Source: Nocardia mikamii NBRC 108933
Lineage (GTDB): Bacteria; Actinomycetota; Actinomycetes; Mycobacteriales; Mycobacteriaceae
Direction: 5' to 3'
Length of the DNA stretch: 64,000 nt
NCBI RefSeq assembly: GCF_001613505.1
Contig: NZ_BDCM01000013.1
Coordinates: 558,001 to 622,000, forward strand
The position numbers and the translations under genes are program-made. Of this stretch, positions 50,726 through 60,099 are shown one piece after another. The stretch's first letter is position 1. Each line of letters begins with the position of its first letter. Under the pieces are notes generated by a model. That model had not been told where the DNA came from. It saw only the letters and a list, made by a program, of their open reading frames with translations, and searched no databases.

Positions 50726-51298
50726 ATGCGAACCACCGACGTCGATTGGCTCGCGGGAGGGGTGCGGCGCACCGTCGCGCGCTCCCGCATCGAGGCGGCG
50801 GCGGCCGAGCTGTTCCTGGAACGCGGAATCGACCGGGTGAGCATCGACGACGTGGCCGAACGCGTGGGCTGCTCCCGGGCCACCGTGTACCGGCACGTCG
50901 GCGGGAAGCCGGAACTGGTCCGGATCGTGACGGTGGCGGCGGCACGGGATATCGCCGAACGGGTGGCGGCGACCGTGGCATCGCTGCGCGGCCCGCGGCG
51001 CGTGGTGGAGGCCGTCCTCGCCTCGCTCGCGGCGATCCGCGCCGAACCCACGCTGTCGGCGTTCCTGGCGGGGGCGGGCGCCACCGGCGACCATGTGGTG
51101 GCCACACCCGAACTGCGCGGCATCGCCATCGCACTCACCGGAATCGCCGGAGACGACGACGCCGCGGAGTGGATCGTTCGGGTGGTGTTGTCGCTGCTCA
51201 CCTGGCCGCTGCCCGATGCCGCCGCGGAACGCCGGACGGTGGAGCGGTTCGTCGCCCCGCTCCTGATGCGTCCGGCCGGACCGGCGCGGAAGGGATGA
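50726..51298 (+). CDS. TetR-family transcriptional regulator
   Basis: A 190-residue repressor. HTH at about residues 14-60: VARSRIEAAAAELFLERGID, SIDDVAERVGCSRATVYRHV. The C-terminal domain is helical and short. ATG 50726 is preferred over the upstream open frame, which would cover the palindrome. It is divergent from the P450 gene and one base before a sugar kinase gene on the same strand, so the kinase may be co-transcribed. Confidence 0.9.
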   Translation: MRTTDVDWLAGGVRRTVARSRIEAAAAELFLERGIDRVSIDDVAERVGCSRATVYRHVGGKPELVRIVTVAAARDIAERVAATVASLRGPRRVVEAVLASLAAIRAEPTLSAFLAGAGATGDHVVATPELRGIAIALTGIAGDDDAAEWIVRVVLSLLTWPLPDAAAERRTVERFVAPLLMRPAGPARKG

Positions 51299-51299
51299 G

Positions 51300-52166
51300 A
51301 TGAGCGTCCCGCTATTCGTCGGCCTCACCACCGTCGACCTCTCCTACGCCGTCGACGCCTACCCGGTCGAGGACACCAAAACCCTTGCGCGCGAACAATT
51401 CCTGGGCGCCGGTGGACCGGCCGCCAACGCCGCGGTCGCCTGCGCGATACTGACCGGCGGCGCCCGCCTGCTCACCGCCGTCGGGCAGCATCCGCTCACC
51501 GCGCTGATCCGCGACGATCTGCGGTCCCACGGTGTCGAACTCGTCGACACGACGACGCGGCGTACCGACCCGCCGCCGATCTCGTCCATCGTCGTCGCGG
51601 CCGGCGCCGGGACGAGAACCGTCGTCTCGCTGGACGGTTCGCGCATCGAGGCGTCGTTCGACGACGAGTTCGCGGCCCTCCTCCAGGACGCCTCGATGGT
51701 GCTCGTCGACGGGCATCACATCGAACTGGGCCTCGGTATCGCGCGGGTGGCGCGCGATGCGGGAATTCCGGTGGTGCTCGACGGGGGGCGCTGGAAGCCG
51801 GAACACGCGGAGTTGCTGCCGCTGGTCGACATCGCCATCTGCTCGGCCTCGTTCACGCCGCCGGGCTCCCAGGACGTGTTCGACCACCTGCACCGGATCG
51901 GGGTCCACGCGGTCGCCGTCACGCGCGGGCGGCAACCGATCATGTACTCCGCCAACAGTGTTCGAGGCGAGATCGCGGTGGGTGAGGTGGACGGCGCGGA
52001 TACGCTCGGCGCCGGGGACATCCTGCACGGCGCGTTCTGCGCGTACCACGCGCGCGGCCACGACTTCGTCGACGCCCTCACCCGCGCCGCCGCGGTCGCC
52101 ACCCTGTCGTGCCGGTTCTTCGGTACTCGCGCGTGGGGCGACCGGCTCGGTGAGTTGGCCGAATGA
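51300..52166 (+). CDS. PfkB-family carbohydrate kinase
   Basis: A 288-residue ribokinase-fold kinase: FVGLTTVDLSYAV, AREQFLGAGGPAANAAVACA, and catalytic base/anion-hole motif GADTLGAGDILHGAFCA (DTxGAGD). Substrates of the family are sugars, nucleosides and vitamins; this one is not determined. It starts one base after the TetR stop and lies opposite another kinase gene (52200), which converges on it. Confidence 0.93.
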   Translation: MSVPLFVGLTTVDLSYAVDAYPVEDTKTLAREQFLGAGGPAANAAVACAILTGGARLLTAVGQHPLTALIRDDLRSHGVELVDTTTRRTDPPPISSIVVAAGAGTRTVVSLDGSRIEASFDDEFAALLQDASMVLVDGHHIELGLGIARVARDAGIPVVLDGGRWKPEHAELLPLVDIAICSASFTPPGSQDVFDHLHRIGVHAVAVTRGRQPIMYSANSVRGEIAVGEVDGADTLGAGDILHGAFCAYHARGHDFVDALTRAAAVATLSCRFFGTRAWGDRLGELAE

Positions 52167-52199
52167 GGTGACCGGGCCGCGGTTCGCGCCGAAACAGGC

Positions 52200-52874
52200 T
52201 CACCGGACCGGGCGGAGACGGTAGCCGCCGGCGACCGCGCGCAGCACGAGATCGGCTCGGTCCGCGGTCTGCGCGATGAGACGGGCATTCGGCAGGTCAC
52301 TGCCGGCGACCATGGCCCGTGCGCGATCCGGTGATTTACCGCCGCGCCGATGCCGGCGCAGCAGTCGCCGTTCGACGACCGATTCCTCGGCATCGAGATA
52401 CCAGACCTCGTCGAGATACGCCCGCACCTCCCGCCACCCCGGCCGATCCAGCAGAAGGTAGTTCCCTTCCACGATCGCGACCCGTTCGCCGGTGAAGGTC
52501 ACCGCGTCGGGGATCGGGTCGTGGCGGGCTCGATCGTAGATCGGCCACGGCACCGGCACGCCGATCGCACTGTCGCGCAGCCTCCGGAGCCGCGCGACGA
52601 ACGCCGCCACGTCGAAGGTGTCGGGCTGCCCTTTGCGACCGAGCGCACCGGAGTCACGCAGCTGCGCCGAGCTCCGATGAAATCCGTCCATCCCCGCCAC
52701 CTCGGCGGGTACTCCCAGACTCCGCACCGCATCCGCCAAACCCTGTGCCAGCGTGGACTTTCCGGCTCCCGGCGGACCGGCGACCCCGACCAGGTACCGG
52801 CGCCCGCCCGCGTCCTCCGCCGCCCGCACGATCCGCGCCGCCAGCTCACCCGGGCCCATCACCTGCGCCGTCAC
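52200..52874 (-). CDS. Nucleoside/nucleotide kinase-family P-loop protein
   Basis: A 224-residue P-loop kinase with Walker A GVAGPPGAGKSTLAQGLA, Asp/His substrate segment VAGMDGFHRSSAQLRD, and LID-like RRLLRRHRRGGKS. It resembles uridine kinase/pantothenate kinase-like proteins (YggC/FrcK-type), so a small hydroxyl-bearing metabolite is phosphorylated. GTG 52874 is used; MGPGE at 52859 is an alternative. It converges on the PfkB gene, so the two may form a pathway pair by location only. Confidence 0.88.
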   Translation of the reverse strand: MTAQVMGPGELAARIVRAAEDAGGRRYLVGVAGPPGAGKSTLAQGLADAVRSLGVPAEVAGMDGFHRSSAQLRDSGALGRKGQPDTFDVAAFVARLRRLRDSAIGVPVPWPIYDRARHDPIPDAVTFTGERVAIVEGNYLLLDRPGWREVRAYLDEVWYLDAEESVVERRLLRRHRRGGKSPDRARAMVAGSDLPNARLIAQTADRADLVLRAVAGGYRLRPVR

Positions 52875-53088
52875 CGGACACCTCCTTCACGCAGCGGTCG
52901 ATCTCGCTTCCCAGCAGGCGAACACCCCTCGGCCACCGCTGCCCGCAGGACGTTCCCGCCGCGTCCGCGACGTGCCGGAGGATCCGGTTGCGCACACGCT
53001 GCCGGTCGACGCGGCCGGTGTCTGCTCGCCGGCGAGGTGTTCTGCCCTCGCTCGCGACAGCGCAGGGGTGCGGCGATTCGGGCTGTTC

Positions 53089-53733
53089 TCACTCGACCAG
53101 GATCACGATCAATCGCCTGGGCCCGTGCACACCCTGCACGCGGGTCATCTCGATATCCACGGTGGCCGACGGACCGCTGATCCAGGTGGTCGGCCGACGG
53201 GGGTCGAGACGCGGAACAACCTCCGGCAGTGCGGTTTTCACCTGTTCGGCGTGGACCACGCAGATGTGACAGTCCGGCACGAGGGTGGGCGCGCGGCGGC
53301 CCTGTCCGGCGTCGCCGTCGAGGATGATCGTGCCCGACTGCGCGATCGCGGCGGCGCAGGTGGTCACGACCGCGTCGACCTCGTCCAGTTCGAGCGTCGT
53401 CAGCGGCGGATCGTCGGTCACCACACGGTGCTCGGAGCGGTCCGACCACAGCGCCGTCCAGATGTCCGGCAGTCCGGGCGGCGTCAGCACCACCCGCGCC
53501 GACGCGTTGCGCAGTTCCCGGTCCACGGTCGCGGCGACCCCCGCCAGGGTGGTCCGATGCACCTGTGCGCCATAGCGTTCCAGTCGCTGTTCGAACAACT
53601 CCAGGATCGCGGCACGATCGTCGGGATCCACTCCCGGCGCGGTCCGCAGATAGTCGCGCGGCACGGTGACCGCGTCCGCCGGTTCGCCGATGGCCTCGCG
53701 GACGCGTCGCAGAATCGTCTCGCGCGCATTCAC
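53089..53733 (-). CDS. lutC: LutC-like LUD domain protein, lactate utilization
   Basis: A 214-residue LUD (YkgG/LutC) protein. It begins VNARETILRRVREAIGEP, and has the LUD features VVTTCAAAIAQSGTIILDGD and HICVVHAEQVKTALPEVV. It is the third subunit of the LutABC L-lactate oxidase system, which oxidises lactate to pyruvate at the membrane. The GTG at 53733 overlaps the lutB stop. The C-terminus ends in the family-typical RLIVILVE. Confidence 0.94.
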   Translation of the reverse strand: MNARETILRRVREAIGEPADAVTVPRDYLRTAPGVDPDDRAAILELFEQRLERYGAQVHRTTLAGVAATVDRELRNASARVVLTPPGLPDIWTALWSDRSEHRVVTDDPPLTTLELDEVDAVVTTCAAAIAQSGTIILDGDAGQGRRAPTLVPDCHICVVHAEQVKTALPEVVPRLDPRRPTTWISGPSATVDIEMTRVQGVHGPRRLIVILVE

Positions 53734-55211
53734 GAGCGGCCCCCGTCGTCGGTGCTGCCGTGCGCGGGCGCGTCGTCGTGACGGCCGCCCTCGGTGCGCG
53801 CCCACCAGCGGCGAAACGATTCGGCGGGGATGTCGGGGACCCGCCGGCTGTCGGTCCACCCGCCCAGCGGGCCGGGTAGCTGCCGCTTCGGGACCGCGAC
53901 GCCGATGCGCGCCGCCGAACGCACCGCCGCACCCCACAGCGCCGGATGGCTCATGATTCCCGCCATCGCGTCGAAGGCCACCCGCTCGGCCCGATGCTTC
54001 ACCGCCGCCTCCCCCTCGGCCACCTGATGACGCAGGGCCAGCAGATTCCCGGTGATATCGATGCGGACCGGGCACACGTCGTCGCAGGCCCCGCACAGCG
54101 CCGACGCATACGGCAGCGAGGCGGTCTGCGGATCGTCGGCACCCTTCAGCAACGGGTTGAGAATGGCGCCGATCGGCCCCGGATAGACCGAACCGTAGGC
54201 CTGCCCGCCGGTGCGTTCGTAGACCGGGCAGATATTCATGCAGGCGCCACAGCGGATGCAGCGCAACGCTTCCCGCCCGAGTTCGTCGCGCAGCGCGCGA
54301 GTTCGGCCGTTGTCCACCAGGATCAGGTGGAAGGCCGAGGGGCCGTCCTGGGCGGTGACGCCGGTCCAGGTCGACACATACGGCGACATCCGCTCGCCGG
54401 TCGCGCTGCGGGCCAGCAACTCCAGATAGATCTCCAGATCGCGCCAGCTCGGAATCACCTTCTCAATGCCGGCCACCGTGATCAGCGTCTCCGGCAGGGT
54501 CAGGCACATCCGCCCGTTTCCTTCCGACTCCACCATCACCATCGTTCCGCTCTCGGCGACAAGGAAATTCGCGCCGGTGATGCCGACCTTCGCGCGCAGG
54601 AACTTCTCCCGCAGATGCAGCCGCGACGCATCGGCGAGCGCCTGCGGATCGTCGGTCAGATCGTCCGGCGCGGGACGGCCGTGCTTGCCCATCTCGCGGC
54701 GGAAGATGTCGCGAATCTGGCTGCGGTTCAGATGCATCGACGGCACCACGATATGGGAGGGCAGATCGTCGCCCAGTTGCAGGATGATCTCGGCGAGATC
54801 GGTTTCACGGGTATCGATTCCGGCCGCCCTCAGCGCCTCGTCCAGGCCGATCTCCTCCGACAGCATGGATTTCGCCTTGACGATCTCGGTTTCGCCGGTC
54901 GCCCGGACCAATGCGGTGACGACGGCGTTGGCCTCGGCGGCATCGGTCGCCCAATGCACCACTCCCCCCGCACCTTCCACCGCATCGGCCAGTCGCTCCA
55001 GGTAGATGTCGAGACGGCGCAGCACCTCGTCCTTGACCGCGGCCGCGGAAGTCCGCAGTTCCTGCCAGTCCGGCCGTTCCGCCACCAGAGCATCGCGCTT
55101 GGCGCGGATGGTGTGGGTGGCACGGTGCACGTTGGCGCGCAACTGGTCGTCGGCGGTCGCGGTCCGCGCGGCCCGCGGGAACGGCGGCCAGCCCACGAAA
55201 CTCGTACTCAC
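53730..55211 (-). CDS. lutB: LutB-like iron-sulfur protein
   Basis: A 493-residue LutB. An N-terminal LUD region (KSMLSEEIGLDEALRAAGI, ESEGNGRMCLTLPETLITV) is followed by two [4Fe-4S] motifs, CIRCGACMNICPVYE and CGACDDVCPVRID, and the LutB C-terminal domain (PLGGWTDSRRVPDIPAESFR). It relays electrons during L-lactate oxidation. GTG 55211 overlaps the lutA stop (GTGA), as in classical lut operons. Confidence 0.95.
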   Translation of the reverse strand: MSTSFVGWPPFPRAARTATADDQLRANVHRATHTIRAKRDALVAERPDWQELRTSAAAVKDEVLRRLDIYLERLADAVEGAGGVVHWATDAAEANAVVTALVRATGETEIVKAKSMLSEEIGLDEALRAAGIDTRETDLAEIILQLGDDLPSHIVVPSMHLNRSQIRDIFRREMGKHGRPAPDDLTDDPQALADASRLHLREKFLRAKVGITGANFLVAESGTMVMVESEGNGRMCLTLPETLITVAGIEKVIPSWRDLEIYLELLARSATGERMSPYVSTWTGVTAQDGPSAFHLILVDNGRTRALRDELGREALRCIRCGACMNICPVYERTGGQAYGSVYPGPIGAILNPLLKGADDPQTASLPYASALCGACDDVCPVRIDITGNLLALRHQVAEGEAAVKHRAERVAFDAMAGIMSHPALWGAAVRSAARIGVAVPKRQLPGPLGGWTDSRRVPDIPAESFRRWWARTEGGRHDDAPAHGSTDDGGRS

Positions 55212-55990
55212 GAACGGGCTCCCGCGACCACCGGCAGCCCGGGCATCGGCCCGTCGGCCTTCGTGCGCGCCAGGATTTCCACCAGATGCAGATCGCGCAC
55301 CGCGGTCGCGTCGGCGGCGAGGCGCCCGCCGATGTTCATCAGGCACGAATTGTCCACGGCCGTCACCACGCTCGCGCCCGTCTCGCGGACGTGCGCGGCC
55401 TTGTCGGCGTTCATCGCGCCGGAGGCGGCGGCATTCTTCACCGAGAAGGTGCCGCCGAATCCGCAGCATTCGTCGGCCGCGGGCAAATCGACCAGATCCA
55501 GTCCGGCCACCGCGCGCAACAATCGGTAGGGGCGGTCGCCGATGCGCTGCACGCGCAGCGAATGGCAGGTCGGATGGTAGGTCACCCGATGCGGGAAATA
55601 GGCGCCCACATCGACGACAGCCAGGTCGTCGGTGAGGAATTCGGTCAGCTCCCGGATTCTGGGGAGCAGCGCCTCGGCATCGCGGGCCAGCGTGGCGTCG
55701 CCGACCTGCTCGGCCACCACGCGGTAGAACTCGCCGGGCGCCGCCCCACACGAGGCCGACGGCACCACGATCCGGTCGTAGTCACCGAACACCGAGACGA
55801 AATGCCGCGCCATCTTCGCGGTGTCGGCCCGATAGCCGGTGTTGGCATGCATTTGGCCGCAACAACTCTGGGCCATCGGGAAGTCGACCTCGACGCCGAG
55901 CCGGCGCAGCAGGGCCACCGCCGCCCGGCCGGTTCCCGGATACATGACGTCGTTGACACAGGTGATGAACAATGCCGTACGTGCCGACAT
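55208..55990 (-). CDS. lutA: LutA-like CCG-domain subunit
   Basis: A 260-residue protein with two cysteine-rich CCG domains: AQSCCGQMHANTGYRADTAK and DECCGFGGTFSVKN, plus the CVNDVMYP and ASCGA segments. These bind iron-sulfur or heterodisulfide-reductase-like centres. It opens the lutABC operon. ATG 55990 follows GAGAGGGG. A 17-bp hairpin terminator of the upstream aldehyde dehydrogenase transcript lies just before its promoter. Confidence 0.95.
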   Translation of the reverse strand: MSARTALFITCVNDVMYPGTGRAAVALLRRLGVEVDFPMAQSCCGQMHANTGYRADTAKMARHFVSVFGDYDRIVVPSASCGAAPGEFYRVVAEQVGDATLARDAEALLPRIRELTEFLTDDLAVVDVGAYFPHRVTYHPTCHSLRVQRIGDRPYRLLRAVAGLDLVDLPAADECCGFGGTFSVKNAAASGAMNADKAAHVRETGASVVTAVDNSCLMNIGGRLAADATAVRDLHLVEILARTKADGPMPGLPVVAGARS

Positions 55991-56095
55991 GCGGCCCCTC
56001 TCGTCACCGATGCCGCGGGCCGGGCATGTTGTCGAGCGGCACCTCGATACGGATACTGGCGGACGATCCCGGCCAGAATACGCCGCACGCACCGC

Positions 56096-56142
56096 GGCGA
56101 GGCGGATCCGCGGGCCGTGTGGGCTCGCGGATCCGCCTCGCC
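56096..56142 (-). terminator. Intrinsic terminator
   Basis: GGCGAGGCGGATCCGCG (56096-56112) pairs over 17 bp with CGCGGATCCGCCTCGCC (56126-56142). It begins 12 bases after the DUF779 stop and separates that operon from lutA. Confidence 0.87.
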
Positions 56143-56153
56143 GGCGGCATTCG

Positions 56154-56549
56154 TCAACTCACCGCGTCCGCGCCCGTGAGCGGCGGCGGTCCGGAATCGA
56201 GTTCGGCCACTTCGGCATCGGTGAGCAGCCGGGAACGGATCAGGAACCGCACCCCCTCGGGGGCTTCGAGCGAGAATCCGCTCCCCCGCCCGGGGACCAC
56301 GTCGACGGTCAGATAGGTGTGCTTCCAGTACTCGTACTGGTCGGCGCTCATCCAGAACGGGGTATCGGCGCCGACCCGGCCGAGCAGCACATCCGAGGCG
56401 CCCACGCGGAATTCCCCGCGTGGGAAGCACATCGGCGCGCTGCCGTCGCAACACCCGCCGGACTGATGGAACATCACCGGCCCGTGCTGACGAATCAGAT
56501 TGTCCAGCAACGTCTGCGCGGCCTCGGTCAGGTCGACGCGGGTACCCAT
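56154..56549 (-). CDS. DUF779 protein, aldehyde dehydrogenase partner
   Basis: A 131-residue DUF779 protein: LIRQHGPVMFHQSGGCCDGS, MCFPRGEF, and QYEYWKHTYLTVDVV span the family. DUF779 proteins are almost always encoded right after an aldehyde dehydrogenase of the ExaC/AdhA type. The function is not known; a Cys-Cys pair could bind metal or protect the enzyme's active-site Cys. Its ATG overlaps the dehydrogenase stop (TGATG), so they are translationally coupled. Confidence 0.95.
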   Translation of the reverse strand: MGTRVDLTEAAQTLLDNLIRQHGPVMFHQSGGCCDGSAPMCFPRGEFRVGASDVLLGRVGADTPFWMSADQYEYWKHTYLTVDVVPGRGSGFSLEAPEGVRFLIRSRLLTDAEVAELDSGPPPLTGADAVS

Positions 56550-58066
56550 CAGAAGAAGCCGAGCTTGTTCGGCGAGTAGCTCACCAGCAGGTTCTTGGTC
56601 TGCTGGTAGTGATCGAGCATCATGCGGTGATTCTCGCGGCCGATACCGGACTTCTTGTAGCCGCCGAAGGCCGCGTGCGCCGGGTAGGCGTGATAGCAGT
56701 TGGTCCACACCCGGCCGGCCTTGATGCCGCGGCCCAGGCGGTAGGCGGTGTTGCCGTCGCGGCTCCACACACCCGCGCCGAGGCCGTAGAGGGTGTCGTT
56801 GGCGATCGCGAGCGCCTCCTCGGTCGAATCGAAGGTGGTCACCGCGACGACCGGGCCGAAGATCTCCTCCTGGAACACCCGCATGTCGTTGGTGCCCTTC
56901 AGCACCGTCGGCTCGACGTAGAAGCCGTTCGGCAGGCCGTCGACCTTGCGCTGGCTGCCGCCGGTGAGCACCTCGGCGCCTTCTTTACGCCCGATGTCGA
57001 TGTAGGACAGGATTTTTTCGTACTGGTCGTTGCTGGCCTGCGCGCCGATCATGGTCTCGCTGTCGAGCGGATTGCCGCTGACGATCGCCTTGGTCCGCTC
57101 CAGGCAGCGCGCCATGAACTCGTCGTAGATGGAGGAATGGATCAGCGCGCGCGACGGACAGGTGCACACCTCGCCCTGGTTCAGCGCGAACATCACGAAT
57201 CCCTCGACCGCCTTGTCCAGGAACGCGTCGTCGGCGGCCATCACATCGGGCAGGAAGATGTTGGGGCTCTTGCCGCCCAGTTCGAGGGTGACGGGGATGA
57301 TGTTCTCGCTGGCGTACTGCATGATCAGCCGGCCGGTGGTCGTCTCACCGGTGAACGCCACCTTGGCCACCCGCGGGCTCGACGCCAGTGGCTTACCGGT
57401 TTCGACGCCGAAACCGTTGACCACGTTGAGAACCCCAGGCGGAAGCAGATCGGCGATCAGCTCGACCACTTTCATGATGGAGGCCGGGGTCTGCTCGGCG
57501 GGCTTGAGCACCACCGCGTTTCCCGCGGCCAGCGCCGGCGCCAGCTTCCAGGTCGCCATCAGGATCGGGAAGTTCCACGGGATGATCTGACCGACCACAC
57601 CCAGCGGCTCGTGGAAGTGGTAGGCGATGGTGTCGGCATCGATCTCGCTGACGCCACCTTCCTGGGCGCGAATGGCGCCGGCGAAATAGCGGAAGTGGTC
57701 GACGGCCAGCGGCAGGTCGGCGGCCAGGGTTTCGCGTACCGGCTTGCCGTTGTCCCAGGTTTCGGCGACGGCCAGCTGGTCGATATTCGCCTCGATCCGG
57801 TCGGCGATCTTGTTCAAAATGTTGGCGCGATCGGCGGCCGAGGTCGCACCCCACGCGTCGGCGGCATCGTGCGCGGCATCCAACGCCAAGTCCACGTCGG
57901 CGGCCGAGGATCGGGCCACCTCACAGAAGGTTTCCCCGTCGACCGGCGACGGATTCTCGAAGTATCTGCCCTCGACCGGTGCCGTCCATTCGCCACCGAT
58001 GAAGTTGTCGTAGCGGTCGGCGTAGGAGACGATGCTGCCTTCGGCGCCGGGCTTGGCGTAGATCAT
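56549..58066 (-). CDS. Aldehyde dehydrogenase (ExaC/acetaldehyde dehydrogenase type)
   Basis: A 505-residue NAD-dependent aldehyde dehydrogenase: IPWNFPILMATWKLAPALAA, TLELGGKSPNIFLPD (catalytic Glu), and catalytic Cys in FALNQGEVCTCPSR. The C-terminal LVSYSPNKLGFF is diagnostic of the ExaC/AldB class that oxidises acetaldehyde and similar short aldehydes. Start MIYAKPGAEGS at 58066. A GAF-type activator gene lies 152 bases upstream on the same strand, the usual arrangement. Confidence 0.96.
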   Translation of the reverse strand: MIYAKPGAEGSIVSYADRYDNFIGGEWTAPVEGRYFENPSPVDGETFCEVARSSAADVDLALDAAHDAADAWGATSAADRANILNKIADRIEANIDQLAVAETWDNGKPVRETLAADLPLAVDHFRYFAGAIRAQEGGVSEIDADTIAYHFHEPLGVVGQIIPWNFPILMATWKLAPALAAGNAVVLKPAEQTPASIMKVVELIADLLPPGVLNVVNGFGVETGKPLASSPRVAKVAFTGETTTGRLIMQYASENIIPVTLELGGKSPNIFLPDVMAADDAFLDKAVEGFVMFALNQGEVCTCPSRALIHSSIYDEFMARCLERTKAIVSGNPLDSETMIGAQASNDQYEKILSYIDIGRKEGAEVLTGGSQRKVDGLPNGFYVEPTVLKGTNDMRVFQEEIFGPVVAVTTFDSTEEALAIANDTLYGLGAGVWSRDGNTAYRLGRGIKAGRVWTNCYHAYPAHAAFGGYKKSGIGRENHRMMLDHYQQTKNLLVSYSPNKLGFF

Positions 58067-58182
58067 GACGGGTGCTCCTCGATGAGTCACGAAGGGTCGC
58101 ATCACGACAGGGCTCGCCGTGATGTGGACCACTATGGGCCGCGAGGGTTGGCACAAGGTTGAATGCGGCGGGCGCGTCGCGG

Positions 58183-58230
58183 TCAGCTACGCGGTACCGA
58201 TCAGCTACGCGGTACCGATCAGCTACGCAG
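58183..58230 (-). repeat. 18-bp tandem repeat at the regulator's 3' end
   Basis: TCAGCTACGCGGTACCGA occurs twice in a row (58183-58200, 58201-58218), followed by a partial third copy TCAGCTACGC (58219-58228) that holds the gene's final CGT-AGC-TGA. The extra units lie beyond the stop codon. They look like local tandem duplication of the gene end. Confidence 0.85.
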
Positions 58231-59448
58231 TGCGCTGTGCAACCGCGCGGCGGCCACCGCGCGACGCGCGTCGCGGGCGGGCAGCAGCCGCAGCGCGTGT
58301 TCGTGGATCTCGATGTCACCGGGCGCTTTCGCGCCGTAGTCCAGGGCGTATTCGGCCTCGCCGGCCGACAGGACCGCGGTGCGGATGCCCACCTCGAGGT
58401 GTTCGCGCCATTCGACGATGCCCGGTGTCTGCGAGCCCGGCAGCAGCGGGCCGCGATACAGCCGCACGGCGGTCGCGGTGTCCCCGGTGGCCAGGGCGGC
58501 GAGCATATCGGTGACATCGCAGGAGACCGGTGTGGTCAGCCGATAGACACGATTGCTGATATCACCGCCGGTGGCGCGGCGCAGATGCGAGACGTCGGCC
58601 TTGAGCGTGCTGGAACCGGTGGGCCGGTCGCCGTAGACGGCCAGCTGCAACCGTTCCGGTGTGTAGCCGTCGGGTTCGAGGGCGAGCAGGGTGAGGATCT
58701 CGAGCAGCCGTCGGCGGAGTCGCAGCGGCCGCCCACCCCTGGTCAGCACGGCGGCGCCGAGACATTCCAGACGCACCCCCGCGGCCGTATTCGTCACGCC
58801 GCCTTGTAGTTTCGCCTCCACCGCCGCGGTGAGCGACAACACCGTCGACATGGCCAGCGGATGCGAACGATCCCAGGTGGTGGACAGATCCAGCACGCCG
58901 AGCTGCCGGCCGTCGGCGCCCCGGATCGGCGCGCAGTAGCAGACCCAGCCGTGCAACGCCTCGACCAGATGTTCGGCGGAGAACACACTGCTGGGGCGGC
59001 CGGTGTGCAATGCCAGCGACAGCGCGTTGGTGCCCATGTGGTTCTCGTCCCAGCGACCACCGGGGGTGAAGCCGACCCGCTCGGCGCGCCGTCGCATCAC
59101 CTGACCACCGTCGGACCACAGAATGGTCCCCGCTTCGTCGGTGACGGCGGCGACGAATCCGGCGTCGTGGGTGATGCTGTGCAGCTGATCGGAGAGTTCG
59201 GCGATGGGACCGCGCAGCGGCGAATCGGCCCATGTCGACGCGATGTCGCCCGCTACCGCGGGCGCGCAGTCGGTGGCGGGGTCGACGAACGCCCGGGACC
59301 GTACCCAGGACTGCGCCACCTCGGCCCGGGGTTGCGCCGCATCGGATTCGGCCGCTTCGCGCGGGCTCGGAATCCAGCGCGCCCACTGCCGTTCCAGTGC
59401 CGCGCGTCGCCGCAGCAGAGCACTGTCCTGTCCTGATCGCATCCGCAT
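58219..59448 (-). CDS. GAF-domain transcriptional activator (AcoR-like) of aldehyde oxidation
   Basis: About 409 residues from the ATG at 59448 (59442 or 59511 are alternatives). The N-terminal half is an AcoR-type GAF region: ESDAAQPRAEVAQSWVRSR, TDEAGTILWSDGG, DENHMGTNALSLALHTGRP, and HGWVCYCAPIRGADGRQ. The C-terminal ~180 residues are a winged-helix domain (LLEILTLLALEPDGYTPERL, SSTLKADVSHLRRAT) rather than the sigma54 AAA+ of AcoR. It is upstream of the acetaldehyde dehydrogenase it probably activates. Its last codons are tandemly duplicated. Confidence 0.85.
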   Translation of the reverse strand: MRMRSGQDSALLRRRAALERQWARWIPSPREAAESDAAQPRAEVAQSWVRSRAFVDPATDCAPAVAGDIASTWADSPLRGPIAELSDQLHSITHDAGFVAAVTDEAGTILWSDGGQVMRRRAERVGFTPGGRWDENHMGTNALSLALHTGRPSSVFSAEHLVEALHGWVCYCAPIRGADGRQLGVLDLSTTWDRSHPLAMSTVLSLTAAVEAKLQGGVTNTAAGVRLECLGAAVLTRGGRPLRLRRRLLEILTLLALEPDGYTPERLQLAVYGDRPTGSSTLKADVSHLRRATGGDISNRVYRLTTPVSCDVTDMLAALATGDTATAVRLYRGPLLPGSQTPGIVEWREHLEVGIRTAVLSAGEAEYALDYGAKAPGDIEIHEHALRLLPARDARRAVAAARLHSALRS

Positions 59449-59589
59449 CTCACCCGTCGCCGCTCGGTCCGCACCGTGCGTTCCGGCGGCGCCTGGGGCC
59501 GGGCCGCACATCGTCGGCTCGGCCCCATTGTCCAGCAGGCCGGCTCGCCGCGGGAGCGAAACCGGCCGGTGCGCACCGTCGAACTCGGC

Positions 59590-60093
59590 TCAGATGGGCG
59601 TCAATTCGAACAGCCGGAACCGGCGCGTGCCCGCCAGGCGCTGTTCCATGGTGTATCCGGGCCAATAGGCCACCGCGCGGGCCCAGGCGTCCGCACGCTC
59701 GGCTCCGCTCAGCTGCCGGACCCGGACCTTGATTCGCCTACCGCCACTGTGGATTTCGGCGTCGGAGGCGGCGGCCAGATTCGCCGACCAGGACGGATGT
59801 TCCGGCCGCCCCCAGTTGGACCCGATCAGCAGATACCGCTCGGGCCCGTCCGGTACGTACAGCAGCGACACCGTCCGCGGCAACCCGGATTTACGTCCGC
59901 GCACCGTCAGCTCCATCGACGGCAGGCCCGCCAGGTCGAGCACGCCGTGCCGGCCGCCGGTGAGCCGGCGGATGACGCGCTCCAGCACGATGACGACCGG
60001 GCCGGTGCGCATCACCCACGGGATGCGCGCGATCGCCCGTCCCAGGGCCGACAGCGGATTGCCGATGCGTGCGCGACGAGTGCGGTCCGACAT
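59590..60093 (-). CDS. Deazaflavin (F420)-dependent nitroreductase-family protein
   Basis: A 167-residue member of the Ddn/DUF385 family: GLPSMELTVRGRKSGLPRTV, YLLIGSNWGRPEHPSWSANL and a C-terminal segment QRLAGTRRFRLFEL. The N-terminal ~40 residues are basic with a hydrophobic stretch, suggesting membrane contact. It is a likely F420-dependent reductase. It follows msrA with a gap of only six bases, so both are probably co-transcribed, linking it to redox repair. Confidence 0.9.
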   Translation of the reverse strand: MSDRTRRARIGNPLSALGRAIARIPWVMRTGPVVIVLERVIRRLTGGRHGVLDLAGLPSMELTVRGRKSGLPRTVSLLYVPDGPERYLLIGSNWGRPEHPSWSANLAAASDAEIHSGGRRIKVRVRQLSGAERADAWARAVAYWPGYTMEQRLAGTRRFRLFELTPI

Positions 60094-60099
60094 GCCGGC

